From positions 1 through 38,367 of the IMG/VR virus record IMGVR_UViG_3300005264_000061: a DNA stretch of 38,367 nucleotides. One strand, 5' to 3'. The notes under the pieces are model-generated. The model saw only the letters and a program-made list of their open reading frames with translations, did not search any database and was not told the origin of the DNA. A program made the position numbers and the translations under genes. The stretch comes from a virus. Below are positions 21,757-31,549 of the stretch, one piece after another. Numbering within the stretch: position 1 is the first letter of the stretch; every line of letters starts with the position of its first letter.

Positions 21757-22997
21757 TGTCAGGTGATCTTAAAAATGTATTAGATGTAACATTAACAGAT
21801 AAAGATGGTATAGAATATTCAATAAATACCTCTTCAATAAATACATTGTATTTTATTGAGGATATTTATTCATTTTGTATGACAGGAAAATTATCATTTG
21901 TTGATGAAGGTGGTTTATTAGAAACTGGTAATATTTGGGGCTGGGATGCAGAAAAGATAACTATTACTTATGGTATACCAGAAGAATCTAGTGATATAAT
22001 CAAAGTTTATAAAATTTATAAACTGGAAAAAATGTTACCACAAGCTGGTCATCAATTAGAAAGAGAAAATATTATTGAAATGATACTTGTATCTGAATCT
22101 TTTTATAAATGGCATTATCATTATTATAGTAGATCATTTAAAGATATGAAAGTAACTGATATATTAACACATATTATAGAAAATATGGTAGGAGAAGAGT
22201 TTTATCCACAAACTTTTGAGGTATGTAATGAAACTATACCATATTTTTATACTGGATTAAGAACACCTGCAGAGAATTTCAAATATTTAATGCAAAGAAT
22301 AACAGGTATAGAAACTGGACTACCAGGATATGTATGTTATGAAAACATTTGGGGTTTTCATTTATATTCATTACCAAAATATTTGAATCCGTCACTATCA
22401 GTAATACCACCATTATCTGATAATGTTATATATAGATTTGCATCTGAAAGTCCTTGGTTATATAATAAAGTAATATCATTTGAACGTAATGGTATTGATA
22501 ATAGTGCTAGACAACAAATTGGTGGTGGTTATAAAATGGGTTATGATATCAAACGAAAGAAAAATTTTAAAACATATTACTCATATACAGAAGAATTAAG
22601 TAAGTTTGAAAATTGTTTATTTGGAAAATCTGATTATCCTATATTTGATTTTGATATAAATAGTGGACAAGAAAAATATGAAAAAACTGGTGAAGATGAT
22701 GAAACCTTTCTTCAAAATATAATAGATAATAACTGGTTAAAACAATATACCAAACAACAATTAATATCTATTTATGTAAAAGGTATACAAGTAAGATATT
22801 GTGGTGGTCATCCATTAGGTAGTACTATTGAAGTAAATTGGCCATCAACTACAAAAGGTAAACCAAATAAAAATCTTGACGGTAAATATTTTGTTAAGTC
22901 TATTATTCATTATTTTTATAAAGAATATCAACCATTTTATAACCAAAAATTGATTGCAATGAAAAATGCATATGATGATATATATGTAAAGGAGTAA
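21756..22997 (+). CDS. Baseplate hub protein gp27-like
   Basis: A 413-residue protein in the position and length of T4 gp27 (391 aa), just before the OB-fold spike gene. The opening beta strands (YFIEDIYSFCMTGKLSFVDE), the middle AENFKYLMQRITGIETGLPG and the C-terminal LGSTIEVNWPSTTKGKP fit the phage-hub/VgrG-N fold. It forms a trimeric torus linking the spike to the tail tube. The gene ends with TAATAA and is followed by the spike gene. Confidence 0.75.
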   Translation: MSGDLKNVLDVTLTDKDGIEYSINTSSINTLYFIEDIYSFCMTGKLSFVDEGGLLETGNIWGWDAEKITITYGIPEESSDIIKVYKIYKLEKMLPQAGHQLERENIIEMILVSESFYKWHYHYYSRSFKDMKVTDILTHIIENMVGEEFYPQTFEVCNETIPYFYTGLRTPAENFKYLMQRITGIETGLPGYVCYENIWGFHLYSLPKYLNPSLSVIPPLSDNVIYRFASESPWLYNKVISFERNGIDNSARQQIGGGYKMGYDIKRKKNFKTYYSYTEELSKFENCLFGKSDYPIFDFDINSGQEKYEKTGEDDETFLQNIIDNNWLKQYTKQQLISIYVKGIQVRYCGGHPLGSTIEVNWPSTTKGKPNKNLDGKYFVKSIIHYFYKEYQPFYNQKLIAMKNAYDDIYVKE

Positions 22998-23004
22998 TAA
23001 TAAA

Positions 23005-24000
23005 ATGGGAATGAATAACAAATTGTCAGATATGTCACCAAAAGATAGTAAACTTAACGGATTTTATAGAGGTATTGTAGAAGATAGAAATGATCCTGAA
23101 AAACTTGGAAGAGTAAGAGTAAGAGTTTTTGGTGTACATACAGATGTGAAAATTCAAACACCAACAGAAGGTATACCAACTGATCATTTACCATGGGCAG
23201 AAGCTGTTACTAGTAGTATTGAAGGTGGAATTAATGGTTTTGGTTTATGGTCTGTACCATTACAGGGTAGTCAGGTTTTAATATTTTTTGAAGAAGGTAA
23301 TATGATGAAACCTAGATATATGGCATCATTACCTGGTATACCAGAAGAATCAAGTAAAGGCAAAAGTAATATAGGATTTTTCGATCCAGATGAATATTAT
23401 CCAATAGCATCAAAAGTACCACCACATGAACCTACACAGGCTGGCGAAAACGATATTAATAAATTAGCATTAAATGAAAGTATTAGCGATACTATTGTTA
23501 AAAGTAAAACTGATAAAAAAGATAAATCAATAGAAAAAGCAGATAATAATACATGGGATGAACCAGATCCTTATTATGCCGCAGAATATCCAGATAATAT
23601 AGTATTAGCAACACATAGTGGTATAACAATAGAACTAGATAATACAAAAGGTTCAGAACGATTGCATGTTTATCATCCATCAAATACATATATTGAAATA
23701 TCTAAAGATGGTGATATGGTAATCAGAAATGCAAAAGATAAATTTGAAGTAGTTGATAATAATAAAAAAGTTCATATTATGGGAAATCATGATGATACTA
23801 TAGATAAAAATAAAACTCATTACGTTAAAATGGACCAAACAGAAAAAATTGGTATAAATAAAAAAGAAGTAGTTGGATTAAATAAAGATGTGAGAGTACA
23901 TGCGGAAGAAGTAAAACGTGTAACTCAAAATTATAACTTAAATGCAAAAATTATAAGATTGAATTGCACACAATCAGAACCAAATGTACCAAATTTATAA
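23005..24000 (+). CDS. Central spike protein with gp5/VgrG OB-fold
   Basis: A 331-residue protein. The OB-fold is clear: FYRGIVEDRNDPEKLGRVRV then RVFGVHTD (about residues 21-48), LPWAEAVTSS and GFGLWSVPLQGSQVLIFFEE (about 82-101). There is no lysozyme domain as in T4 gp5; a polar linker (about 140-190) leads to a beta-stranded C-terminal part with repeated short strands (about 195-325), expected to be a triple beta-helix spike stem. The tip is probably the PAAR protein two genes on. Cell-wall hydrolysis, if any, is supplied elsewhere. Confidence 0.8.
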   Translation: MGMNNKLSDMSPKDSKLNGFYRGIVEDRNDPEKLGRVRVRVFGVHTDVKIQTPTEGIPTDHLPWAEAVTSSIEGGINGFGLWSVPLQGSQVLIFFEEGNMMKPRYMASLPGIPEESSKGKSNIGFFDPDEYYPIASKVPPHEPTQAGENDINKLALNESISDTIVKSKTDKKDKSIEKADNNTWDEPDPYYAAEYPDNIVLATHSGITIELDNTKGSERLHVYHPSNTYIEISKDGDMVIRNAKDKFEVVDNNKKVHIMGNHDDTIDKNKTHYVKMDQTEKIGINKKEVVGLNKDVRVHAEEVKRVTQNYNLNAKIIRLNCTQSEPNVPNL

Positions 24001-24014
24001 AAAAGGAGTAAATT

Positions 24015-24878
24015 ATGGCAAAATGTCCGTATATGAATAAAATGTTTATTGATAAAGATCATCTTTTGAGTGATTTAGAATATACTGTTCTTTCAAATAC
24101 ACAATTTAAAACAGATCTACCACAAAATAATATAGAAATGTTTTTATTAAAAGACCCAACCAATGCACCATATTTACCATTTTATATGATGTATCCAGAT
24201 TGTATAGAAGAACAATGTCAAATTTGGGATAGTGTAAATGGTAGATGTGGTAATAAAGTAAGTGATACAATTAAAGAACCATCTAATGAAAATAACAATC
24301 TTTTAACTATGTTAGAAGAAGTTATTGGTAAAAAAGTAAATAGAGATGCAGGTAAAAGTATAGTAAGTTATCTCAATTCAATTTTTGGTATTGAAGGTGA
24401 AAAAGATGGTAGTTTACTTACGTATTTACAAAATATAGTTGGTGATAGTTATGAAAAATCAACTGCAGAAGGTACAGGTAGCTCATTATTAAGAGAATTA
24501 AATCATATGCATAGTGCTCATTGGCACCCAGAAGAACATAAATGTGAAGAAATACCTGTTCTTTGTGGAACATCAGTAAGTGGTCTTGGTGGTTTTGGAA
24601 CACCATATGCAACTGTTTTAATTGCAGAATATATGGGGCGACAAGATTTAGATGCTAATGATTTCATTTATGGATTTCATTTTATGATAGAAGATAGTGA
24701 AACAAAACCTTTAATGCTAAAAGCTATAGAAGCAGCTCCAGAATGGATAGATCCTGTTATTAAAATATCTTGGGAATCTATTCTTGAATGGTCAATAGAT
24801 AGAGAAAATATTATTGATCCATTAATACCATATAAACCATATAATCCAAATGATCCATTACATCCAATAGTACCATAA
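24015..24878 (+). CDS. Baseplate-associated Cys-cluster protein, 287 aa
   Basis: Lies between the spike and PAAR genes with AAAGGAGTAAATTATG. The N-terminus has Cys 4 (CPYMN) and the cluster DCIEEQCQIWDSVNGRCG (about residues 63-80), a four-Cys pattern that recurs in baseplate/spike-associated phage proteins from memory and probably binds a metal. The middle (90-160) is helical; a HMHSAHWHPEEHKCEE stretch (about 164-179) is rich in His and could bind metal; the end is proline-rich. No enzyme is recognised. Probably structural. Confidence 0.55.
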   Translation: MAKCPYMNKMFIDKDHLLSDLEYTVLSNTQFKTDLPQNNIEMFLLKDPTNAPYLPFYMMYPDCIEEQCQIWDSVNGRCGNKVSDTIKEPSNENNNLLTMLEEVIGKKVNRDAGKSIVSYLNSIFGIEGEKDGSLLTYLQNIVGDSYEKSTAEGTGSSLLRELNHMHSAHWHPEEHKCEEIPVLCGTSVSGLGGFGTPYATVLIAEYMGRQDLDANDFIYGFHFMIEDSETKPLMLKAIEAAPEWIDPVIKISWESILEWSIDRENIIDPLIPYKPYNPNDPLHPIVP

Positions 24879-24887
24879 AGGAGAATT

Positions 24888-25229
24888 ATGACTGATAGAG
24901 GACAAAATAGAATTACAGATATTACATTAGGTATTTGAGATCATGGGTTACCTTGTTGTCCACATTTATGAACAGGGATAAGAATCACTGGGTCCAGTGA
25001 TACCATGGTAAATACAGAAGGAAGTTCAGATTTAAGAGCTAGTAGAGCACCTAGAGATATTGCAGTACATAATTGTCCACATTGTGGTATAAATATGTGT
25101 ATATGTGGTAGTCCAAATGTCCATATTAACGATTTAAGAGCACATAGAATATATGATTGTGAAACAGAATTTTGCGGTGTTGGTATATCTGTTACTGGCT
25201 CACCAAATGTTAAAACTAATTCTTACTAA
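24888..25229 (+). CDS. PAAR-like spike-tip protein with two in-frame TGA codons
   Basis: A single frame of 114 codons starts at ATG 24888 after AAAGGAGAATT and ends at TAA 25229. It is interrupted only by TGA at 24936-24938 and 24969-24971. Read through, it gives three PAAR-like repeats: DHGLPCCPHL.TGIRITGSS, NCPHCGINMCICGSPNVHIN and FCGVGISVTGSPNV. Cys/His-rich PAAR proteins bind a metal and sharpen the tip of the central spike. Without readthrough only a 74-residue part from ATG 25005 could be made, with no ribosome site and no first repeat. It could be a nonsense-bearing gene, a readthrough gene, or evidence of TGA recoding (Trp, Cys or Gly all fit). Confidence 0.7.
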
Positions 25230-25240
25230 GGAAAAATATA

Positions 25241-25621
25241 ATGACATGGGCTGACATAGATATAAATTTAGAAAAACAGCATAATGGGGATATTAAAAAA
25301 GATATTAATATTGATGCCATTATTAATAGTATTACTAATATTTTTCAAACTTTTCAAGGATCAAGACGTATGATACCATCTTTTGCTATGCCTACATATG
25401 GTGTGTTATTTGAACAAATTGATGATACAACACTTGATAATTTAAAACATCTCATGTTAAGCGCTATTGATATGTGGGAAGATAGAATTTATATTAAAAA
25501 ACTTGATGTAACACCAAATTATGATAATCATCAACTTGATATAAATCTTGATTTTAGATTAAAACATGATGTAGAAGATAAAATTTATAATATTAATAAA
25601 ACAATGGTTATGAAAGGATAA
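25241..25621 (+). CDS. Baseplate wedge protein gp25-like
   Basis: A 126-residue gp25/lysozyme-like baseplate protein (T4 gp25 is 132 aa). The hallmark is FQGSRRMIPSFAMPTYGVLF (about residues 38-57) followed by LKHLMLSAIDMWEDRI and a C-terminal strand pair. gp25 nucleates sheath polymerisation at the baseplate periphery. It precedes gp6, as in many contractile systems. Confidence 0.85.
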   Translation: MTWADIDINLEKQHNGDIKKDINIDAIINSITNIFQTFQGSRRMIPSFAMPTYGVLFEQIDDTTLDNLKHLMLSAIDMWEDRIYIKKLDVTPNYDNHQLDINLDFRLKHDVEDKIYNINKTMVMKG

Positions 25622-25623
25622 AA

Positions 25624-25722
25624 ATGAAAACAATAGACAAATTAAATAAATATCTCAATGAAAAAATTAAAGAATATACTGATCATTTTGGTGACAGATT
25701 ACAAGTTATTGAAAAATGGTAA
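25624..25722 (+). CDS. Micro-gene consisting mostly of the targeting tag
   Basis: A 32-codon frame beginning two bases after the gp25 stop. Product: MKTIDKLNKYLNE, then about 19 residues ending VIEKW. The first 13 residues match the start of the 16017 protein at 11 positions, and end in L-N-E. It looks like a capsid-targeting peptide with almost no cargo. The ribosome site (AAAGGATAAAA) is good. Confidence 0.5.
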   Translation: MKTIDKLNKYLNEKIKEYTDHFGDRLQVIEKW

Positions 25723-25749
25723 CGATCAATATGATATATGGAGTAATAT

Positions 25750-27582
25750 ATGAGTAACGAAATACATTTAACACCAGATTATACTAATGCCGATTTCCTT
25801 AATATGAAGGATAAGCTTATTAATTTGATGAGACATGATGACACATTTAAAGACTTTAACTTTGAAGGTGCCAATATTACAATGTTAATTGAATTAGTTA
25901 GTTATTTGGGTGATTTAACAACATTTTATACTAACGAAGTAGCAAAAAATATTTATCCTGATACATCAAATTTATATGAAACAACTCATTCACTCGTAAA
26001 TCAAAGAGGTTATCAACCAAATGGATATATTTCAGCAGAAGTAGATGTAAAAATAACTGTTAAACGTTGGAATGAAGATCAAACCATCGAATATTATAAA
26101 GAAGGTGATCAATTATATATCCCAGCATGGTTTTCCATTGATACAGAACAAACTAATATTGACGGCAATAATATTTTTTACTCAACTACTCAAAATCATA
26201 CAATAACATTACCAATGTCAGGCAATATTGATGAATACTCATTTGTTATACCATTTAAACAAGGTAAATATTTTACAGGAATATATGGTGGCGATGATAT
26301 TATAGATGGCTCAATTGTTTTACCATTTAAAAATACTGACATGGGTATATATCCATATGATGAAAATCAACAATCTTTAATTGTATATGTTAATGAAGAA
26401 CCATGGATAAGAGTAAATGATTTTTATGATAACTTATCAGGTATCGAATTAAATGATAATGTATATAAACTAATATATGATAAGTATGAAAAATATCAAA
26501 TACAATTTTCATCTGCTAGAAATATGCCTGATGCCAAATCAAGAATTAGAATAGTATTAATAGAATCATTTGGTGATAAAGGAACTCTTGGTGCAAATCT
26601 TATGTCAAAAGATTATGGCGGTGGAATATTAAGAAAAAATGTTCCTATATTGATTGATAGAAATTTTCAAATAATAGATACCCCATTTTTAAAAAACCTA
26701 ACCAAAGATCTTGAATTAATTGGTGATCAATTTAAATATACTAATGAAGAATCATCAATATATGGTTCTTCACCTGAAACATATGAACAAATTAAAACAT
26801 ATTCTAAAAAATTAGTTAATACTCAATACAGAAATGTTACTAAAACAGATTATATTGCAGACCTTGAAAGAAGATCAGATATAATTAAGGCAAATGTATG
26901 GGGAGAACAAGAAGAAAATTATTATAATACTATTAACTATAATAAAGTATATATATCACTTATACCAAAAAATTGGGGTACAGGTTCAATATCTACAAGT
27001 GGTAGAGAATGGATTGACCCAATGGTACCAGATATAACACAAACTATTCAAATACCTATAGAAATTAGTGATATATATATAAATGATGTTAAAACATATA
27101 TAGAACCAAGAAAAATTATGTCAACATATGAAACATTTGTTTTACCAGATTTGGTATATTTTAAATTTGAAATAGGTATCTTACCTAAGCGTATGTATAA
27201 TTTTAATACTATTGTAAAAGATGTTGAATCAAAATTGGCATATTACTTTACTGATTTAAATAGAGAATTTAACGAAACTATTGATTTTAGATCTATTCAT
27301 AATTATATATTAGATACAACTATAATATCACCTGATAATAATTTTTCTAATATAAGAGGTATTAATAATTTTATATTTAGAGATATTGCTTTATATTCAA
27401 GTGTATCAAATCAAAATGATCCTATGAATATTTTTCAATTTAATGAAAATGATGATTTTCCAATGTTTACAGTTAATGAATTTGAAAGTAGGTACGATAA
27501 TTTATTAAAACCTATTAAACTTGGATTAAATCAATTTCCAGTACTTGCACCTGATATGTGCATTTATGTTAATGAAGGGTAA
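25750..27582 (+). CDS. Baseplate wedge protein gp6-like (J family)
   Basis: A 610-residue protein in the place of T4 gp6 (660 aa), after gp25. The N-terminal region TPDYTNADFLNMKDKLINLM, then FNFEGANITMLIELVSYLGD and the TTHSLVNQRGYQPNGYISAE segment match the gp6/Baseplate_J start; a later ERRSDIIKANVWGEQEE (about residues 372-388) is the J-type core. It dimerises to form the iris ring around the hub. The start has GGAGTAATATATG spacing. Confidence 0.8.
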   Translation: MSNEIHLTPDYTNADFLNMKDKLINLMRHDDTFKDFNFEGANITMLIELVSYLGDLTTFYTNEVAKNIYPDTSNLYETTHSLVNQRGYQPNGYISAEVDVKITVKRWNEDQTIEYYKEGDQLYIPAWFSIDTEQTNIDGNNIFYSTTQNHTITLPMSGNIDEYSFVIPFKQGKYFTGIYGGDDIIDGSIVLPFKNTDMGIYPYDENQQSLIVYVNEEPWIRVNDFYDNLSGIELNDNVYKLIYDKYEKYQIQFSSARNMPDAKSRIRIVLIESFGDKGTLGANLMSKDYGGGILRKNVPILIDRNFQIIDTPFLKNLTKDLELIGDQFKYTNEESSIYGSSPETYEQIKTYSKKLVNTQYRNVTKTDYIADLERRSDIIKANVWGEQEENYYNTINYNKVYISLIPKNWGTGSISTSGREWIDPMVPDITQTIQIPIEISDIYINDVKTYIEPRKIMSTYETFVLPDLVYFKFEIGILPKRMYNFNTIVKDVESKLAYYFTDLNREFNETIDFRSIHNYILDTTIISPDNNFSNIRGINNFIFRDIALYSSVSNQNDPMNIFQFNENDDFPMFTVNEFESRYDNLLKPIKLGLNQFPVLAPDMCIYVNEG

Positions 27583-27587
27583 TTTAA

Positions 27588-29915
27588 ATGCCAAAATTTA
27601 CAGATCCAGCATATTTTTTACTAGATCATTATCTTGATACAGTAAATCAACAAACAGAAGATGATATTAAATCCCGTGTTGAAAATCTTTGGCCTGTTAT
27701 ATTTACTGATATAGAAATTATTACTGAGTGGAAAGATTATAATAATGTAGTTTGGAATTTTGAATATGAAACAGTTGAAGGATCATATTCAAATAAACAA
27801 GTAAATTATCTTTATGGTGAATCAATGCTAATTGGTGCAAACAAAGGTATTATTGCATCTGGTGGCAGAATTATTGATCTATATGTAAAAGATCCAGATT
27901 ATGGTTATAGAGAAATTCATGTTACACCACCTTGGAACGAATACGCTGATGGTAATTTTTTTAAATTTCATAAACATATCACTTTACCATATCAATATGG
28001 TAGCACATTAACAGAAACTATATCAGGCAACAATTATTATTTTAATATATTTACACCATTAGTTACCTTTGACCCTGATGATATAATAGGAAAAGAAGTA
28101 TATTTTAGAAAAGATAGTGAATTTCATACATGGCTATTAAATTATGCTAAAGATTTTTTTGAAGAAAAATGGGAACAAGAATTTATTATAAGAAATTATG
28201 TCAATACAGATAAACAATTTTTATACTTTGGTAAAATATATCATAGATATGAAGATGAATATCATATAGAATTTTATGGTATGAAAGATTTTATTGAAAG
28301 AGCTGTACCATATCATCAAAGAACACCTAATTTTAAACAATTTATAAACATTCAATATGATAGAGTATATCAAGAAACATTTAATTTATTGAAAAATATA
28401 TGGTCAATGATTGATCCATTTGAAGTAGATGAAAAATTTCTTGGTTATTTATCAAGATTTTATAATATTAATATTGATAATCAAATAATAGATATACAAA
28501 ATCAAAGAGAATTTATTAGAGAAATGTCAAATTATTTGAGACGTAAAGGTGGTTATAGTTCATATTTTGCTGCTTGGAAAGTACTAACACAAGGAACTAA
28601 AAATGAATTAAAAATATATGAAAAATGGGTACCAAGTAATACATCACCTACATCACCTTTATCTAGTGATAATTATGTAGACGTTCTTTATACAAATCAT
28701 TATAACAATACAAATACTTTCCCATTATCTGGTAATATTGATGATTGGATACTTTCAACACATTATAAAATTCAAATAGATTTATCAACTGAACCAATTG
28801 AATATGAGAAAATATTAACTAAAGGAACAATTGAAAGTTTAATTGAACAATGGGAAATGATGCGACCTGTAAATAAAGTATCTGAATATGAAATTTTAAT
28901 TAAACCAGTTGCAGATTTAACTGGTTATTTTAAAAGCTTATATCCTGGTAATCAAGAAAAATATAATACTAATATATTAAGTAAAGTTTATAAATTTTCA
29001 ATAACAGTAAATAATGCATTTATTCAAATTTTTGGTGGTGGTGGTACATCATTTAATATTCCACATAATCTTAATTCTAATCATTTATTTATAAGATGTT
29101 ATACAAATACTTTTGAAGAAATTATACCAAGTGATGTAATATTTATTGATGATGATTTGATAAATATAGTATTTGCAGAACCTATAAGTGGGTTTGTGTT
29201 AATTAAAAAACCAGATTTGTCAATAACACAAATTGCAAATATTACCGATACATGGGTTATTAAACATTCATTTAATGAAGAAAAATTATATATTGAATTT
29301 AATCAAGACAATGAAAAATTATATTCAGGTGATTTACAATTAATTGATGAGGAATTTTTTAGTACAGATTTAAAAAGAGGTACAGCAAATATATCACCAC
29401 CAGATATGCTATATATACAAGAATTACCAAGTAATGAATGGCATATTGAACATAATTTAGGATATAAAGGATTGCTTATTAGTTGTTATGATATAAATAA
29501 TAAAGAGATTATACCAGAAGATATAAACTTTATTGATATAAATAATTGTATAATAAAATTTGAAGAAAATATACAAGGTCATGCCATTTTGGTTACTGTA
29601 GGTAGTCCATTATTTGTTGATCACTTGATTGAAGATGGCAATTTACCTTATTATAAAGTAAGTTCTACAATAGATAAATTTGATACTTTTGATTACGAAG
29701 GAAGAATAACTGAAACTAACGAAACAAATGATCATCTTTATATTACTATTGACTTACCACAATTAAGGGAACTAACTATTCGAGAAATTAAAATCTTCAA
29801 TGATGACGGTACTATTTTATTTTATACAGAATGTGGAGAAATTTTTAAACCTATGAATGTAAAAATGAAGATTATATATAAAATTAACAAATACATCACA
29901 GAGGGGAGTTCATAA
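27588..29915 (+). CDS. Baseplate wedge protein with P2 gpI-like domain and beta repeats
   Basis: A 775-residue protein combining an N-terminal baseplate part, a P2 gpI/gp7-like middle (MIDPFEVDEKFLGYLSRFYN then REFIREMSNYLRRKGGYSSY, about residues 278-330), and a C-terminal set of about three beta modules of the W.I.HN..... type (such as EWHIEHNLGYKGLLISCYD and NNKEIIPEDINFID). These modules recur in the next two genes. It probably replaces T4 gp7 and anchors the fibres. The start is 6 bases after the gp6 stop. The last residues overlap the next ATG. Confidence 0.7.
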   Translation: MPKFTDPAYFLLDHYLDTVNQQTEDDIKSRVENLWPVIFTDIEIITEWKDYNNVVWNFEYETVEGSYSNKQVNYLYGESMLIGANKGIIASGGRIIDLYVKDPDYGYREIHVTPPWNEYADGNFFKFHKHITLPYQYGSTLTETISGNNYYFNIFTPLVTFDPDDIIGKEVYFRKDSEFHTWLLNYAKDFFEEKWEQEFIIRNYVNTDKQFLYFGKIYHRYEDEYHIEFYGMKDFIERAVPYHQRTPNFKQFINIQYDRVYQETFNLLKNIWSMIDPFEVDEKFLGYLSRFYNINIDNQIIDIQNQREFIREMSNYLRRKGGYSSYFAAWKVLTQGTKNELKIYEKWVPSNTSPTSPLSSDNYVDVLYTNHYNNTNTFPLSGNIDDWILSTHYKIQIDLSTEPIEYEKILTKGTIESLIEQWEMMRPVNKVSEYEILIKPVADLTGYFKSLYPGNQEKYNTNILSKVYKFSITVNNAFIQIFGGGGTSFNIPHNLNSNHLFIRCYTNTFEEIIPSDVIFIDDDLINIVFAEPISGFVLIKKPDLSITQIANITDTWVIKHSFNEEKLYIEFNQDNEKLYSGDLQLIDEEFFSTDLKRGTANISPPDMLYIQELPSNEWHIEHNLGYKGLLISCYDINNKEIIPEDINFIDINNCIIKFEENIQGHAILVTVGSPLFVDHLIEDGNLPYYKVSSTIDKFDTFDYEGRITETNETNDHLYITIDLPQLRELTIREIKIFNDDGTILFYTECGEIFKPMNVKMKIIYKINKYITEGSS

Positions 29916-31549
29916 TGTCAAGGTTTCATTATTGGCAATTTCTGATTAATAAAGAAGGTCAACCTATACCTGATGCAAATATTAATGTGTATCTTGCAGG
30001 AACAGATACATCAGCTTACGTATATTTTGATGAATTTGGTTCAAATACTTCAAATGAAGAACCACAAGTCATTACTAATAATATGGGGTATTTTGAATTT
30101 TGGGTGGCTGACGCTTCTGAAGCATATGGATATCAGAAAGGACAAAAATTCAAAATAGAATGGGAGAAACCAGGAGTAGCTTTAGGCAAAATTGATTGGG
30201 TTGATATCTTTCCTCATGTAGTAGAAGTAGACGAAACTGACGTTACATCAACGGCAAAAAATAAAGTAATTTCAAATAAACTAGCTTATAGATGGGAAGA
30301 ACATAAAAATTCAACACTTCAAAATGATGGATTTCCTATTCATGGTATAGAAGCTGTTAATGAAGTTGATGAAGATATTTTTCCAAATAAAGTAATATCA
30401 AATAAACTAGCTAAAAAATGGGATAGTCATTCTACATTTTCATTTGAAACGTCTGCAACGTCTGCAACAGCTGCACATGATTTACAACCAATAAATATTA
30501 ACAGTCAAGATACAATATTTAATAAATTAATTAATAATAAGATATTGTTTGATATTAATGAATCAATTATTACTATTAATGAACTTCTTGAATCAGGAAT
30601 TGGCAATGCAGGTAATATCTTTATATCACATTCTTTAAGTGATACATGGATATTAACACATAATTTTGGTGTTAAATATGTTGCAGTAACAATTTTTGGT
30701 ACTGATGATTTAGAAATTAAACCAAAATCTATTGAATTGACTAATTTGAATACTGTAACAGTATTATTTGATGAATCAATTGAAGGTTATGCTGTTATTA
30801 CCGGAAATGTAGTAGAAGGTGGTCCAAGTATACCACCTTTTGTTATTGAAGGTGATCATGGTAGTTTAACTGGTTTAGGTTCTGATGATCATACAATATA
30901 TCCATTAGTTAATGGATCAAGAGGTTTTACTAATCCAATTAGTGGTTCGATGCCAATTAGTGGAGATCATTTAACAACTAAAGAATACGTTGATTATGAA
31001 ATTAATAATATATTAATTGATCATTCAAGATTATCTAATCCATCTATAGGTGATGATCATTTACAATATATTCATATTGATAGTAGAAGAGGTTTTACTA
31101 ATCCAATTATTGGTAAATCACCTATAGAATTTAATCATTTGGCAACTAAAGAATATGTTGATAATAATACTATATTATCACATACTGATTTACAAAATAA
31201 AGATTATGATGATCATTTACAATATATTCATATTGATGGTAGAAGAGGGTTTACACATAATATATCAGGTATAATACCTATAGCACCAACACATTTAGTA
31301 ACTAAAGAATATGTTGATCAAAATATAGTATCAAAATATGATATTAATATATCATCATGGGATTTCAATGGTATAAATTATTTTAAAAATATTAATCATA
31401 ATTTAAGTGAAAATTATCCAATAGTAATGATATGGGATCAAATATCTAGAGAAATAATTAATCCTATTAAAATAGAATCAATTGATGATAATAATATCAT
31501 TATTACAGTATCTACAAATAATAATATGATCATTAAAGTGAGGACATAA
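29915..31549 (+). CDS. Fibre-connector protein with Ig-like N-terminus
   Basis: A 544-residue protein. The N-terminal 90 residues (KEGQPIPDANINVYLAGTDT and later FEFWVAD) look like a carboxypeptidase-regulatory/Ig-like domain found in baseplate-to-fibre connectors. One W-I-L-T-H-N beta module lies at about 235-300, followed by three fibre repeats with the pattern (S/G)DDHLQYIHID.RRGFT...P....HL.TKEYVD (about 315-475), and a last degenerate module. The DDH.QY motif is a tail-fibre signature. It starts within the preceding stop codon. Confidence 0.65.
   Translation: MSRFHYWQFLINKEGQPIPDANINVYLAGTDTSAYVYFDEFGSNTSNEEPQVITNNMGYFEFWVADASEAYGYQKGQKFKIEWEKPGVALGKIDWVDIFPHVVEVDETDVTSTAKNKVISNKLAYRWEEHKNSTLQNDGFPIHGIEAVNEVDEDIFPNKVISNKLAKKWDSHSTFSFETSATSATAAHDLQPININSQDTIFNKLINNKILFDINESIITINELLESGIGNAGNIFISHSLSDTWILTHNFGVKYVAVTIFGTDDLEIKPKSIELTNLNTVTVLFDESIEGYAVITGNVVEGGPSIPPFVIEGDHGSLTGLGSDDHTIYPLVNGSRGFTNPISGSMPISGDHLTTKEYVDYEINNILIDHSRLSNPSIGDDHLQYIHIDSRRGFTNPIIGKSPIEFNHLATKEYVDNNTILSHTDLQNKDYDDHLQYIHIDGRRGFTHNISGIIPIAPTHLVTKEYVDQNIVSKYDINISSWDFNGINYFKNINHNLSENYPIVMIWDQISREIINPIKIESIDDNNIIITVSTNNNMIIKVRT

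Noticed and set aside
23853-23860. TATAAATA inside the spike gene, and similar matches near 29502 and 29537 inside the 27588 gene
   Set aside because: They are deep in coding sequence, not before a gene start at a normal distance, and such matches are expected by chance at this AT content.
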